From the NCBI RefSeq assembly GCF_020640915.1, contig NZ_JADWDC010000054.1, forward strand, positions 1 to 32,432: DNA of 32,432 bases. The letters run 5' to 3'. A program made the translations under genes and the position numbers. Below, in pieces: positions 24,035 to 32,322 of this stretch (position 1 is the stretch's first letter; every line of letters starts with the position of its first letter). The notes below the pieces were generated by a model, which searched no databases, was not told the origin of the DNA, and worked only from the letters and a program-made list of their open reading frames with translations. The DNA is from Waterburya agarophytonicola KI4. Lineage in GTDB: Bacteria > Cyanobacteriota > Cyanobacteriia > Cyanobacteriales > Xenococcaceae.

Positions 24035-25285
24035 TTGTCGATTCAACATACTGCTTTGGCACTAACGAATCTCTGGATATTTTTTGTTCCCCCCGTAGCG
24101 GGAAGCATCATTGGCTATTTCACCAACGACATAGCTATCAAAATGCTCTTTCGCCCCTATAAGCCTATCTATATCGGTAAACGGAAATTACCTTTTACTC
24201 CTGGCTTAATTCCCAGCAATCAAGGACGTTTGGCTCAAAAGGTTTCTGACACCATTATGGGTTCGTTGTTGACTCCTGGAGAGCTACAAAAGTTGGCTCA
24301 AAGGCTGTTGGCAATCGAACGTATCGAAAGTGCCATCGGTTGGCTGTTAAAATTGGCTTTAGACCAATTAAAGGCCGATCGCGAGCAAAAAACTGCGAAA
24401 ATTTTGGCTAATATTTTGCACGATTTGTTTAGTCAATCTTTACCCAGATTACTAAAAGTGTTAGCTCGACGGGAAGATTTTTTAGAAGCTCAAATCAACC
24501 AAATTTTCGATCAAATTCTGCTGAACTTCAAACTCAAAGATGCTCAGGGGAAGAAGTTTGCCGACTGGTTGTTGGGGGCGGTAGTTCCTCCCGATACTAT
24601 CCGTAGGGCAATTATTGATTTTTTGAGCGATCGCAATATTCAAATCATTGATGAGGGTTTTCGCGAAAAAACTAGCGGCACGTATTGGGTGGTCGCCAAT
24701 TTGTTTGGTTTGAGTAATAGCTTAGTTAGACTGCGTTCTTTTTGTCTTGACGAACCAGAAATTACTAATGCTAGATTGCAAGAGCTAACTTATTCTCTAC
24801 AAATTCGCGATCGCATTAAAAACTGGCTGACTAATCTTTCGTTACAGAATTTGCCTGTTTCCACTGTAAGGCAACTACGAAAAACAGTTCGAGAAGCGGT
24901 ACGGAACTATGTTAAAGATGAAGGAGGCGGGGTAATTGCTCGTTTGGGAGATTCTGTAGAATGGGAAAATTTAGCTGTATTAATCTTAAAACGTTTGCAA
25001 TCTTCTGCTACGGTTACTGACTCTTTAGAAGTAATTAGTCAAGAATTAGCTTTAGTTTTGGATCGTTATTTAGAAAGAGATTTAGAGCAACTAGTTGCCC
25101 AGGCTATTCCTATTTTGGCGATCGACAAGGTGATTATAGATCGAGTTTCAGCTACTTCTCCTGAAGATTTAGAAACAGCAGTACAGGGTATTGTTAAAAG
25201 CGAATTGCAAGCGATCGTCAATTTAGGTGGGATACTTGGTTTTGTTGTCGGTTTGTTGCAGGTGGTTATTTTATTTTTTAATTGA
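24035..25285 (+). CDS. DUF445 family membrane protein
   Basis: A 416-residue protein of a widespread but uncharacterised family (related to Bacillus YheB-like proteins). Diagnostic sequence near the N-terminus is [52 protein letters not shown] and [13 protein letters not shown]. The N-terminal segment (about 12-33) and the last 20 residues ([19 protein letters not shown]) are membrane helices, with a long helical cytoplasmic or periplasmic middle. The start is a TTG at 24035, which gives the expected N-terminus; there is no suitable ATG. It follows menG by 38 nt. The function is unknown. Confidence 0.85.
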   Translation: MSIQHTALALTNLWIFFVPPVAGSIIGYFTNDIAIKMLFRPYKPIYIGKRKLPFTPGLIPSNQGRLAQKVSDTIMGSLLTPGELQKLAQRLLAIERIESAIGWLLKLALDQLKADREQKTAKILANILHDLFSQSLPRLLKVLARREDFLEAQINQIFDQILLNFKLKDAQGKKFADWLLGAVVPPDTIRRAIIDFLSDRNIQIIDEGFREKTSGTYWVVANLFGLSNSLVRLRSFCLDEPEITNARLQELTYSLQIRDRIKNWLTNLSLQNLPVSTVRQLRKTVREAVRNYVKDEGGGVIARLGDSVEWENLAVLILKRLQSSATVTDSLEVISQELALVLDRYLERDLEQLVAQAIPILAIDKVIIDRVSATSPEDLETAVQGIVKSELQAIVNLGGILGFVVGLLQVVILFFN

Positions 25286-25295
25286 TGATTGATTA

Positions 25296-25316
25296 GTTAT
25301 AGAAAAAATCTATAAC
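25296..25316 (+). terminator. Short hairpin after the DUF445 gene
   Basis: GTTATAGA pairs perfectly with TCTATAAC over 8 bp around a five-base A loop, 11 nt after the DUF445 stop and about 85 nt before ilvC. It is AT-rich and lacks a T-run, so termination is uncertain. Confidence 0.3.
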
Positions 25317-25401
25317 ACTTATTGCCTTTACAATATTTTCTCTAGGGCAATAAAAAACTATAATAATCGAGCAAGATTTAAAGATAAAGAGAGAAATTCT
25401 T

Positions 25402-26397
25402 ATGGCACGGATGTATTACGATGAAGATGCCAACCTCGACCTGTTAAAAGATAAAACAGTTGCCATTATCGGCTATGGCTCTCAGGGACACGCTCACGCT
25501 CTGAATCTTAAAGATAGCGGTGTGAATGTGATTGTTGGTTTATATCCTTCTAGTAAATCAAAAGCCAAAGCAGAAGCAGATGGATTGACCGTTCATCCTG
25601 TAGACGAAGCAGCCAAAGCAGCAGATCTAATTATGATCTTGCTACCAGATGAAGTTCAAAAACAAGTTTATACCGAACAGATTGCACCTCATCTAACTGA
25701 CGGTAAGATCTTGGCATTTGCTCACGGGTTCAATATTCACTTCGGTCAAATCGTACCTCCTAGCACAGTGGATGTGATGATGGTCGCACCAAAGGGACCA
25801 GGACACCTCGTAAGACGTACTTATACTCAAGGACAAGGCGTACCTTGTTTGTTCGCAATCTATCAAGATGCCACTGGTCAAGCCCGCGATCGCGCTATGG
25901 CTTATGCTAAAGGAGTAGGCGGTACGAGAGCGGGTATTTTGGAAACTTCTTTTAGAGAAGAAACTGAAACCGATTTGTTTGGGGAACAAGCAGTATTATG
26001 CGGTGGTTTGAGTGCTTTAATCAAAACAGGTTTTGAAACTTTAGTTGAAGCTGGTTATCAACCAGAGCTTGCTTATTTTGAATGTTTGCATGAAGTTAAA
26101 CTAATCGTCGATCTAATTGTCGAGGGCGGTTTGGCTAAGATGCGCGACAGTATTTCTACTACTGCTGAATATGGCGACTATACCCGCGGACCAAGAATAG
26201 TCAACGAACAGACTCGTGCGGAAATGCGGAAAATTCTTAGAGAGATTCAGCAAGGTGATTTTGCCAGAGATTTCATTTTGGAAAACCAAGCTGGTAAACC
26301 AGGATTTACCGCCACTCGCCGTTTGGAATCAGAGCATCCTATTGAAGAAGTTGGTAAGGATGTGCGCGCTCACTTTAGCTGGCTCAAAAACGAATAA
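25402..26397 (+). CDS. ilvC: Ketol-acid reductoisomerase (NADP+)
   Basis: Isomerises and reduces acetolactate (or acetohydroxybutyrate) in valine, leucine and isoleucine synthesis. It is a class I (short) enzyme of 331 residues. The nucleotide loop is [19 protein letters not shown] (about 23-41) and the beta2-alphaB loop [11 protein letters not shown] sets NADPH preference. The C-terminal knotted domain has the metal-binding acids in [16 protein letters not shown] (about 193-208) and [17 protein letters not shown]. An AGAGAG ribosome site lies upstream of the ATG, with TATAAT at 25359-25364. It is followed by a clear terminator at 26430. Confidence 0.97.
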   Translation: MARMYYDEDANLDLLKDKTVAIIGYGSQGHAHALNLKDSGVNVIVGLYPSSKSKAKAEADGLTVHPVDEAAKAADLIMILLPDEVQKQVYTEQIAPHLTDGKILAFAHGFNIHFGQIVPPSTVDVMMVAPKGPGHLVRRTYTQGQGVPCLFAIYQDATGQARDRAMAYAKGVGGTRAGILETSFREETETDLFGEQAVLCGGLSALIKTGFETLVEAGYQPELAYFECLHEVKLIVDLIVEGGLAKMRDSISTTAEYGDYTRGPRIVNEQTRAEMRKILREIQQGDFARDFILENQAGKPGFTATRRLESEHPIEEVGKDVRAHFSWLKNE

Positions 26398-26429
26398 TTA
26401 TTCAAGATAAATCACTAATTAATTAATCG

Positions 26430-26455
26430 AGGGGAGGTTTAGCTCTCCTTTTTTT
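26430..26455 (+). terminator. Intrinsic terminator of ilvC
   Basis: AGGGGAG pairs with CTCTCCT (7 bp, one G-U) over the loop GTTTAG and runs directly into seven T, about 33 nt after the ilvC stop. Confidence 0.85.
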
Positions 26456-26500
26456 GTGGCATAGAAAAATATACCCAAAATAACTGAACTAAATAATTAT

Positions 26501-26698
26501 TTACTCAGGATTAACATCGATAATCGATTCTAGATCGATGGTTTTTTTATTAGGAAATAGACTTACTAAGAATTGATTAATATTAGTTTTCAATTTTTGA
26601 CTCTCACTACGATAAGGCTGAGGTAAAAGGATATCTCCTGCCACTACAAAAAGTACTAATGTAGTCAAACAAAACTCTATAAAAAGCTTCCAACGCAT
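26501..26698 (-). CDS. Small single-helix membrane protein, cyanobacterial
   Basis: A 65-residue protein. The hydrophobic stretch WKLFIEFCLTTLVLFVVAGD (about residues 3-22) is a membrane helix or uncleaved signal anchor. The rest, with LLPQPYRSESQKLKTNINQF and LVSLFPNKK, is soluble. Small proteins of this pattern (helix, then VAGD, LP-P and INQFLVGLFP-like residues) occur widely in cyanobacteria without a known function. The ATG is at 26698; the gene faces ilvC. It is supported by coding-like composition and this resemblance only. Confidence 0.6.
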   Translation of the reverse strand: MRWKLFIEFCLTTLVLFVVAGDILLPQPYRSESQKLKTNINQFLVSLFPNKKTIDLESIIDVNPE

Positions 26699-26943
26699 TG
26701 CTCTGCTCGTTTAAGTATTATTAGTTGAATATCTCTTAGTTTCTCGCTCGAATATTACTTCTCTAAGTATTAATAAATTAATTGAAGTGTAAAAAGATGA
26801 TAAATCTAGGTATATTCTAGTCCTATTCTAATTGGATAAATATAAAACAACTTCCGTATTCCCTCTAGATCTTTAATGAAATTTTCTCTAAGTATTGGTA
26901 GATACTCGATAATTGCTATCAAGACAAATTGAAGGACTAAAAT

Positions 26944-26973
26944 AAAGTATTAATTGAAAAAGTATTAATTGAA
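26944..26973. repeat. 15-bp perfect tandem duplication
   Basis: AAAGTATTAATTGAA occurs twice directly in a row (26944-26958 and 26959-26973), about 100 bp upstream of recR. It contains the near-palindrome TTAATTGAA. It could be slippage or a regulator site. Confidence 0.8.
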
Positions 26974-27063
26974 GCAATGCGATTGTGCTATTAATCGATC
27001 CATGCCCTAGTATTCTCCCAAGATTTGATATAATTGTTTTTCCTAAAACTTACAGAACATAGA

Positions 27064-27070
27064 GAGGAAG
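27064..27070 (+). promoter_or_regulatory. Ribosome binding site deciding the recR start
   Basis: GAGGAAG ends six bases before the ATT at 27077. It overlaps nothing coding and is followed at once by an in-frame TAA (27071-27073), so translation in this frame cannot begin further upstream. Confidence 0.6.
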
Positions 27071-27076
27071 TAAACC

Positions 27077-27670
27077 ATTTATACGCCTCCTTTAGCCCGC
27101 TTAATAGAGCAGTTACAGCTTTTACCAGGGATAGGACCAAAAACCGCCCAAAGACTGGCTTTGCACCTCATCAAACGTCCCGATAAAGAAGTTCAGGCTT
27201 TAGCTCAAGCTTTGGTCGCAGCCAAACAAAAAGTTGGTTTCTGCAAGATATGCTTTCATCTTTCTGCCGAACCAGTATGTTCTATCTGCAATAATCAAAA
27301 TCGCGATCGCTCGACAGTTTGTGTGGTAGGAGATTCCAGAGATGTTATTGCTCTAGAAAAAACAAGAGAATACCGCGGGCTATATCATGTTTTGGGAGGA
27401 GTAATTTCACCTATGGATGGTATTGGGCCAGAACAGCTTAATATAGAGGCGTTAGTACGTAGAGTCACCAAAGAGTCAGTAGAAGAGATAATTTTAGCGA
27501 TTAGCCCGAGCGTAGAAGGAGAAACCACAACTCTATATATTAATGGACTCCTGCGACCCTTTACCAAAGTAACTAGAATTGCCTTCGGTTTACCTATGGG
27601 TGGAGATTTAGAATATGCCGATGAAGTAACCCTTGCCAGAGCATTAGAAGGAAGAAGAGAGCTTGATTAG
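27077..27670 (+). CDS. recR: Recombination mediator RecR, apparently started at ATT
   Basis: Works with RecO (and RecF) to load RecA at gaps. The frame from 27077 gives 197 residues, the normal family length. The family N-terminus [20 protein letters not shown], with its helix-hairpin-helix [17 protein letters not shown], is encoded before the first standard start codon, a TTG at 27161. The zinc finger has Cys56, 59, 68 and 71 (CKIC and CSIC). The Toprim domain reads [19 protein letters not shown], then [19 protein letters not shown], with TTLYING later. A stop lies at 27071, a ribosome site at 27064-27070, and an ATT sits exactly where the family Met is expected, before Tyr-Thr-Pro-Pro. Either AUU initiates, as in infC, or a base error changed ATG. 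The product call is certain. Confidence 0.93.
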   Translation: MYTPPLARLIEQLQLLPGIGPKTAQRLALHLIKRPDKEVQALAQALVAAKQKVGFCKICFHLSAEPVCSICNNQNRDRSTVCVVGDSRDVIALEKTREYRGLYHVLGGVISPMDGIGPEQLNIEALVRRVTKESVEEIILAISPSVEGETTTLYINGLLRPFTKVTRIAFGLPMGGDLEYADEVTLARALEGRRELD

Positions 27671-27789
27671 CTAGAGACAGTCAATCTATAGATACTCATG
27701 CAGAAAGATAAAGATTGTGTTGCGAAAATAGGATTATGTATTCTTCTAGTTGTAATCTAATGTCAAGTAAAACTTTAGTATTAAAAATT

Positions 27790-28158
27790 ATGAATATTGT
27801 AGCCATAATCGTGTCTCTTTTGGTAAGTGCTGTAGCTTTTTTTATTATCTCCAAGCTACCTACAGGAGTTAAGATCGAAAGCTTTCAAAAGGCTTTAATT
27901 GCAGCAGTAGTTTTTGGCATTTTAAATGCTATTTTGCATCCCGTCTTGGATTTGCTAGCTGCACCGCTTAACTTCGTAACTTTTGGTTTTCTCAGAGGTT
28001 TATTGACTCTAGTTATCAATGGTTTTATCTTTGGTTTGTCTGCCTGGTTAATCCAAGGTTTTAGACTGCAATGGGGTATTTGGAGTGCTTTAATTGGTGC
28101 ATTTGCTTTAACTGTCATTAATCAACTTATATTTAGCTTGATACCTGCTATTGGATAA
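27790..28158 (+). CDS. Four-helix membrane protein (Phage_holin_4_2-like)
   Basis: A 122-residue, very hydrophobic protein with four predicted membrane helices: MNIVAIIVSLLVSAVAFFII, a second at about 35-55, LRGLLTLVINGFIFGLSAWL, and the C-terminal one ending LIFSLIPAIG. The pattern GILNAILHPVLDLLAAPLNF and VTFGFLRG is typical of the PF04020 group, called phage holin family 4 by annotation although most members are ordinary chromosomal proteins of unknown role. I start it at the ATG at 27790; frames open earlier (TTG at 27715, ATG at 27760) add a polar Cys/Ser-rich leader that the family lacks. It follows recR by 119 bp and is closed by the HIP1 terminator. Confidence 0.75.
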   Translation: MNIVAIIVSLLVSAVAFFIISKLPTGVKIESFQKALIAAVVFGILNAILHPVLDLLAAPLNFVTFGFLRGLLTLVINGFIFGLSAWLIQGFRLQWGIWSALIGAFALTVINQLIFSLIPAIG

Positions 28159-28196
28159 AGTTATAGTTTTTCATTGATAATATCTATTTTAAATAG

Positions 28197-28231
28197 AAGG
28201 CGATCGCATCATTAACGCGATCGCCTTTTTT
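28197..28231 (+). terminator. Intrinsic terminator with stem made of two HIP1 octamers
   Basis: AAGGCGATCGC (28197-28207) pairs perfectly over 11 bp with GCGATCGCCTT (28217-28227) across a nine-base loop, and runs into a T-tract. Each arm contains one full GCGATCGC. It lies about 38 nt after the holin-like gene. Confidence 0.85.
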
Positions 28232-28336
28232 AATCGTAATTGCGTTGATTTTATAATTAAGTGTTGTCGATCGCTGACTTTTGATTTTAGACAATTAATA
28301 ATTAATAGTTAATGATTAGTAATAAACCTCAAACTT

Positions 28337-28690
28337 ATGACTACTCCAGAAGATCGAGAAAGAGAATTTAACCTACGCGAAGCAGAATTGCAAGCTAAGG
28401 AAAGGGAGTTAAAACTCCGAGAGATGGAAACGGAAATATATCAAGAACAAAAACATCAAGAAGTAGACATCGAACCTCAGATGTATCGAACTCAAAAGCA
28501 CAACCCCTCTGATAGTTCGATTCAGAAATTTGGCAAAAAAATAGTTAAATTTGCTAAGTTTGCTGGTTTTGTTGTGGGTGGCATTGCTATTATTAAAATC
28601 GGCTTTTTTGTCGGAATGTGGATCACATATTTGATTATGACAGGAATTATTGCTGCGGTAGGCTATCAAATTTTTCTGAGGGATGATTGA
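28337..28690 (+). CDS. Coiled-coil membrane protein of unknown function
   Basis: A 117-residue protein in two halves. Residues about 4-40 are almost purely charged helix with a short repeat (REREFNLREAELQAKERELK, then LREMETEI), that is, a coiled coil. A polar linker follows. Residues about 72-112 form two closely spaced membrane helices (FAGFVVGGIAIIKIGFFVGM and then YLIMTGIIAAVGYQIFL). It probably forms oligomers with a cytoplasmic stalk. I recognise no family. The ATG at 28337 follows a stretch of TTAATA-type repeats, and the gene is convergent with panD, 22 bp away. Confidence 0.6.
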   Translation: MTTPEDREREFNLREAELQAKERELKLREMETEIYQEQKHQEVDIEPQMYRTQKHNPSDSSIQKFGKKIVKFAKFAGFVVGGIAIIKIGFFVGMWITYLIMTGIIAAVGYQIFLRDD

Positions 28691-28712
28691 ATTAATTCCT
28701 TGATGAAGTGTC

Positions 28713-29138
28713 TTAATTATCAGCCAAAAAAGTTTTGAATTTTAAACTATTTCCTTGAGGAACGAGGTCTTGTTCTAGATATTCCCGACAATGGTTGTGT
28801 TCGTCAGCTACTATTACCTTAGCTTGATGTCCTGTTTGCATCACAGAAGTGCGATCGCGATATTCATAGGCAATAATAATCAACAGATCTCTTGGTTTGC
28901 AGAGCAAGGCTGCACCACCATTGGGACAAATTCCTCCTTCTCCTGGCGTTCCTGGGATCGCATAAGTCGACCAACGTTTGCCATTATCTAGGTTGATGAC
29001 ATCTACTTCTTCTAAAGGAAGAATACCAACTCGATCCATTAAGTCTTGGTCAATAGTAATACTTCCAACATAGTTTACATTAGCTTCTGTTACTGTTACG
29101 CGATGAAGCTTGGCGTGCATTAACTTAATTTGACTCAT
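28713..29138 (-). CDS. panD: Aspartate 1-decarboxylase (pyruvoyl enzyme)
   Basis: Makes beta-alanine from aspartate for pantothenate and coenzyme A. The proenzyme cleaves itself between Gly25 and Ser26 in the motif [13 protein letters not shown], turning Ser26 into the pyruvoyl group. The N-terminus ([20 protein letters not shown]) supplies the substrate-binding Lys and His. Later [20 protein letters not shown] and NGGAALL match the loop usually read as NGAAAR, and [10 protein letters not shown] matches the last core strand. At 141 residues it is slightly longer than the usual 115-130 because of a C-terminal tail. It stands alone; no panB or panC is in the window. It is in line with the aminotransferase gene on the same strand, 73 bp downstream of it. 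Confidence 0.92.
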   Translation of the reverse strand: MSQIKLMHAKLHRVTVTEANVNYVGSITIDQDLMDRVGILPLEEVDVINLDNGKRWSTYAIPGTPGEGGICPNGGAALLCKPRDLLIIIAYEYRDRTSVMQTGHQAKVIVADEHNHCREYLEQDLVPQGNSLKFKTFLADN

Positions 29139-29211
29139 TGATTCTCTTTTGACCTAACTATTTCTATCATAAACTCATCTATGGTTTTGTTGAGCAAGGA
29201 ATAAACTAGAA

Positions 29212-30390
29212 TTACGAACAGATATCTTGCAAACCAATAACCAATCTTTCAATTCCTAGTTTGGCAGTGGATGGTTGCAAACTACCATAAGCTACTCGTA
29301 GATAACAGCCATTTTCTATACCAAAAGTACTACCAGGAATCACTGCTACCCGATATTGTTTGACTAACTGCTTGACTAATTTTAAATCATCGAGCTTGGT
29401 ATTGATTTTTAAAAAGAAATAAAATGCACCTGAAGCTGAAGAAACCTGGCAAAGATGGGGGATAGAGCGTAATTGGTTGCCTACAATCTCTCTAACTCTA
29501 GTAATTTGTGGGAGGTGTTGCTGACAATAAACAATTCCCGTTTTCAATGCACCCATCGCTGCATATTGGGAAACGACGGGAGGACAGATCAGGTTTGTAT
29601 CTTGTACCTTTTCGATCGGCATTAAAAGATGCTGGGGAATGACCATATAACCAATCCGCCAACTAGCAAAACCATAGGCTTTGGAGAGACTAAACAAAGA
29701 AATAGTATGGGCTTCACTGTGAGGAAAAGAGCCAGGAGAATAGTGTTTCGCTCCATCATAGGTAAAATATTCATAGGCTTCGTCGCTAATATGATAGATA
29801 CCTCGATCGCGACAGAGATCGTTTACCCCTTGGAGGCTATCAGCAGAATATACCGCTCCTGTGGGATTATTGGGGGAAATAGTGACAATTGCTTTGGTTT
29901 TGGGGGTAATTGCTTGAGAGAGGGCTTTTATATCTAGCTGATAGTCTTTAGTTGTGCTTACCAAGACAGGGTAACAGTTCGCTATGGCGATCGCCATTTC
30001 ATGATTAAAGTAATAGGGCGTATTCAGGATAATTTCATCTCCTGCCTTGGTAATAGCTAGCATTGCATTCATAAATGCCATATTGCTACCTGCTGTCACC
30101 ACAATCGAGTTTTGGTGATTGATTTCTATCTGATTGTCTGTGGCTAGTTTTGCCTGAATGACTGCTTTTAGAGGTTCAATTCCCGTAACACCTTGATATA
30201 AATGATTGTTCGACTCAGCCAAAAAAGATTGTAAAGATGCGATCGCTTGTTCTGGTGGCGGATAATTGACTACTCCTTGTCCTAAAGATATTGTCCCAGG
30301 ATTATTTTGAATTAATTTCCCCACCAAAGGAATCAATGGAGACTGCACCCGATCCATACGGGAGATCAAATTATCAGAATTAAATGACAT
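29212..30390 (-). CDS. Class I/II pyridoxal-phosphate aminotransferase
   Basis: A 392-residue fold-type I enzyme. Motifs: GQGVVNYPPP (about 38-47), YQGVTGIEPLKAVI, TAGSNMAFMNAML (cofactor phosphate region), ISPNNPTGAVY (171-181), ISDEAYEYFTY with the Asp that holds the pyridine nitrogen, and SLSKAYGFASWRIGYM with the Schiff-base Lys237. The end has LRVAYGS with the substrate-carboxylate Arg. It is most like the aspartate/aromatic or kynurenine-type aminotransferases of cyanobacteria; the amino donor cannot be read from sequence. Position next to panD on the same strand could mean co-transcription but does not prove a role in the aspartate and beta-alanine route. Confidence 0.88.
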   Translation of the reverse strand: MSFNSDNLISRMDRVQSPLIPLVGKLIQNNPGTISLGQGVVNYPPPEQAIASLQSFLAESNNHLYQGVTGIEPLKAVIQAKLATDNQIEINHQNSIVVTAGSNMAFMNAMLAITKAGDEIILNTPYYFNHEMAIAIANCYPVLVSTTKDYQLDIKALSQAITPKTKAIVTISPNNPTGAVYSADSLQGVNDLCRDRGIYHISDEAYEYFTYDGAKHYSPGSFPHSEAHTISLFSLSKAYGFASWRIGYMVIPQHLLMPIEKVQDTNLICPPVVSQYAAMGALKTGIVYCQQHLPQITRVREIVGNQLRSIPHLCQVSSASGAFYFFLKINTKLDDLKLVKQLVKQYRVAVIPGSTFGIENGCYLRVAYGSLQPSTAKLGIERLVIGLQDICS

Positions 30391-30540
30391 GAAAGACTAC
30401 TGGTAATAGTTAGTAGAGAAAGCTCGTTTTTACCTATATTTTGCTTCAGTATGGTTTAAAAAGCTCTTATAGAACATTTTTATTTCAGAAATTCTGATTA
30501 GTTACTTTTAGAAGATTTATGATTTATCAGTAATATATCT

Positions 30541-32322
30541 ATGGAAAAACAGCACTATTCCAGCAGAGAACAAAAAACTCAAGGCGATCGATTCTTTAAG
30601 CATTTTGAAGCCAAGATTAAACCACTATTGAGTAAAATTTATTCAGATCCCATAGTCGAACAACTTTTAACCCAAATATATGCCTTGATTCAAGAACATT
30701 TGGCTGATTCTCTGGCTGAGAATTTGAACAAATGGAGTCAGAACGAAGTTTTGATGATTACCTACGGCGATAGTGTTTACACTGCTGAGGAAAAATCATT
30801 AGTTACCCTTGCGCGATTTCTAGAACATCTTCAGGATACGATTACAGGGGTTCATATTTTGCCGTTTTGTCCCTACAGTTCCGATGATGGGTTTTCAGTA
30901 ATCGATTATCTGCAAGTCGATCCAGAATTGGGAGATTGGCAAGATATTGAAAAAATTGCCGAAAAATTCGACCTGATGGCAGATTTGGTGCTAAACCACA
31001 TTTCTAGCCAGAGTGAGTGGTTCGAGCAGTTTAAACAAGGAATTAAGCCAGGATGCGATTATTTTATTGAAGCAGATCCAGCCACCGATCTTAGTGCGGT
31101 AGTACGCCCCCGCAGCAGTCCACTATTAGTAGAAATAGATACTACAGCAGGTAAAAAGTATGTTTGGGCTACTTTTAGTGCCGATCAGGTAGATCTAGAC
31201 TATACCAATCCTGATGTTTTGTTAGAAATCATCAATATTATTCTTTTTTATATCCAAAAAGGTGCTAAATATATCAGACTAGATGCAGTTGGTTTTTTGT
31301 GGAAACAGGAAGGTACTTCTTGCATCCATCTACCCCAAACCCATGCCCTAATTAAGCTATTTCGGGAAATCACCCAGATGATTAATCCTGATACCGCTTT
31401 AATTACCGAAACGAATGTTCCAAACCGAGAAAACTTAAGTTATTTTGGCAACCGCGATGAAGCCCATTTAATTTATAATTTTAGTCTGCCACCATTGCTG
31501 GTTAACGCTCTACTACAAGGTAAATCAGATCATCTTAAAACCTGGATGATGAGTATGCCCCCCGCACCATTGGGTTGTGCCTATTTTAATTTTACTGCTT
31601 CCCATGATGGTATTGGTTTGCGTCCCACCGAAGGATTGTTATTAGAAGATGAATATAACGCCATGCTAGAAACCATGGAACAGTTTGGAGGCAAAATTAG
31701 CATGAGGAGTAAGCCTGATGGTACCCAAAGCCCTTACGAAATTAATATCTCTTTGTTTGATGCTCTCAAAGGTACTGTCAAGGGGAAAGATGAATGGCAA
31801 ATAGAGCGATTTTTGTGTTCTCAAACAATTATGATGGCTGTGGAGGGAGTTCCCGCATTTTATATTCACAGTCTGTTGGCGACTCCCAATGACTATGAAG
31901 GAATGGCAAAAACAGGACGAAATCGCTCGATTAATCGCTATAAATGGGACTACGAAGAGTTAAAACAAAAGCTCAATAATCCTAATTCAAATCAAACTAT
32001 TGTGATGGGGGAAATGTCTCGGCGGATTCAAATTCGTCGTCGTCAACCAGCTTTTCATCCCAACGCTACCCAATATACTTTGCATCCAATGAATAAAGCC
32101 CTGTTTGCTTTTTGGCGACAAAGCATACACCGCGACCAAAGTATCTTTTGTATTAGTAATTTGAGCGATCGCTCTCAAGAATTACTACTATCTGATATCA
32201 ATCTTATCTGTATCGATCCTTGGCAAGATTTGCTCAGTGGAGGAGTCATTCAAGATATTAACGATAGTTTGACACTACAACCCTATCAATGCGCCTGGAT
32301 TACTAACAAATTTGATATATGA
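30541..32322 (+). CDS. GH13 subfamily 18 sugar phosphorylase (sucrose/glucosylglycerate phosphorylase-like)
   Basis: A 593-residue alpha-amylase-type enzyme. Barrel motifs: GVHILPFCPYSSDDGFSVID (about 103-122), LMADLVLNHIS (about 145-155), KYIRLDAVGFLWK with nucleophile Asp248, LITETNVPN with acid/base Glu290, and FTASHDGIGLRP with Asp356. The DDGFSVIDY and EGTSCIHLPQTH stretches are those of sucrose phosphorylase relatives, which split a glucoside with phosphate to give glucose 1-phosphate. Because AETN-like residues replace the sucrose phosphorylase sequence after the acid/base, glucosylglycerate or glucosylglycerol is as likely a substrate as sucrose; these are cyanobacterial compatible solutes. 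It stands alone, 150 bp from the aminotransferase gene, which diverges from it. Substrate is inference. Confidence 0.88.
   Translation: MEKQHYSSREQKTQGDRFFKHFEAKIKPLLSKIYSDPIVEQLLTQIYALIQEHLADSLAENLNKWSQNEVLMITYGDSVYTAEEKSLVTLARFLEHLQDTITGVHILPFCPYSSDDGFSVIDYLQVDPELGDWQDIEKIAEKFDLMADLVLNHISSQSEWFEQFKQGIKPGCDYFIEADPATDLSAVVRPRSSPLLVEIDTTAGKKYVWATFSADQVDLDYTNPDVLLEIINIILFYIQKGAKYIRLDAVGFLWKQEGTSCIHLPQTHALIKLFREITQMINPDTALITETNVPNRENLSYFGNRDEAHLIYNFSLPPLLVNALLQGKSDHLKTWMMSMPPAPLGCAYFNFTASHDGIGLRPTEGLLLEDEYNAMLETMEQFGGKISMRSKPDGTQSPYEINISLFDALKGTVKGKDEWQIERFLCSQTIMMAVEGVPAFYIHSLLATPNDYEGMAKTGRNRSINRYKWDYEELKQKLNNPNSNQTIVMGEMSRRIQIRRRQPAFHPNATQYTLHPMNKALFAFWRQSIHRDQSIFCISNLSDRSQELLLSDINLICIDPWQDLLSGGVIQDINDSLTLQPYQCAWITNKFDI

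Larger units (their letters stand above)
26699..27076. other. Intergenic stretch upstream of recR
   Basis: This 378-bp, very AT-rich gap separates the small membrane protein gene from recR, which diverges from it. It holds a perfect 15-bp tandem repeat at 26944-26973, a partial relative of it near 26766 (AAGTATTAATAAATTAATTGAAG), and promoters that I cannot place exactly. No open frame longer than about 18 codons after an ATG was seen, and no RNA gene was recognised. Confidence 0.45.

Noticed and set aside
27161-27670. recR starting at the TTG at 27161
   Set aside because: This would remove the first 28 residues, including the helix-hairpin-helix that the family always has and that is intact upstream.
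27715-27789. Longer N-terminus of the holin-like protein from the TTG at 27715
   Set aside because: The added residues are polar and Cys/Ser-rich, unlike the family, which begins at the MNIV helix.
27790-28158. Prophage holin as a sign of a phage
   Set aside because: The family name is historical; no other phage gene is nearby and the neighbours are housekeeping genes.
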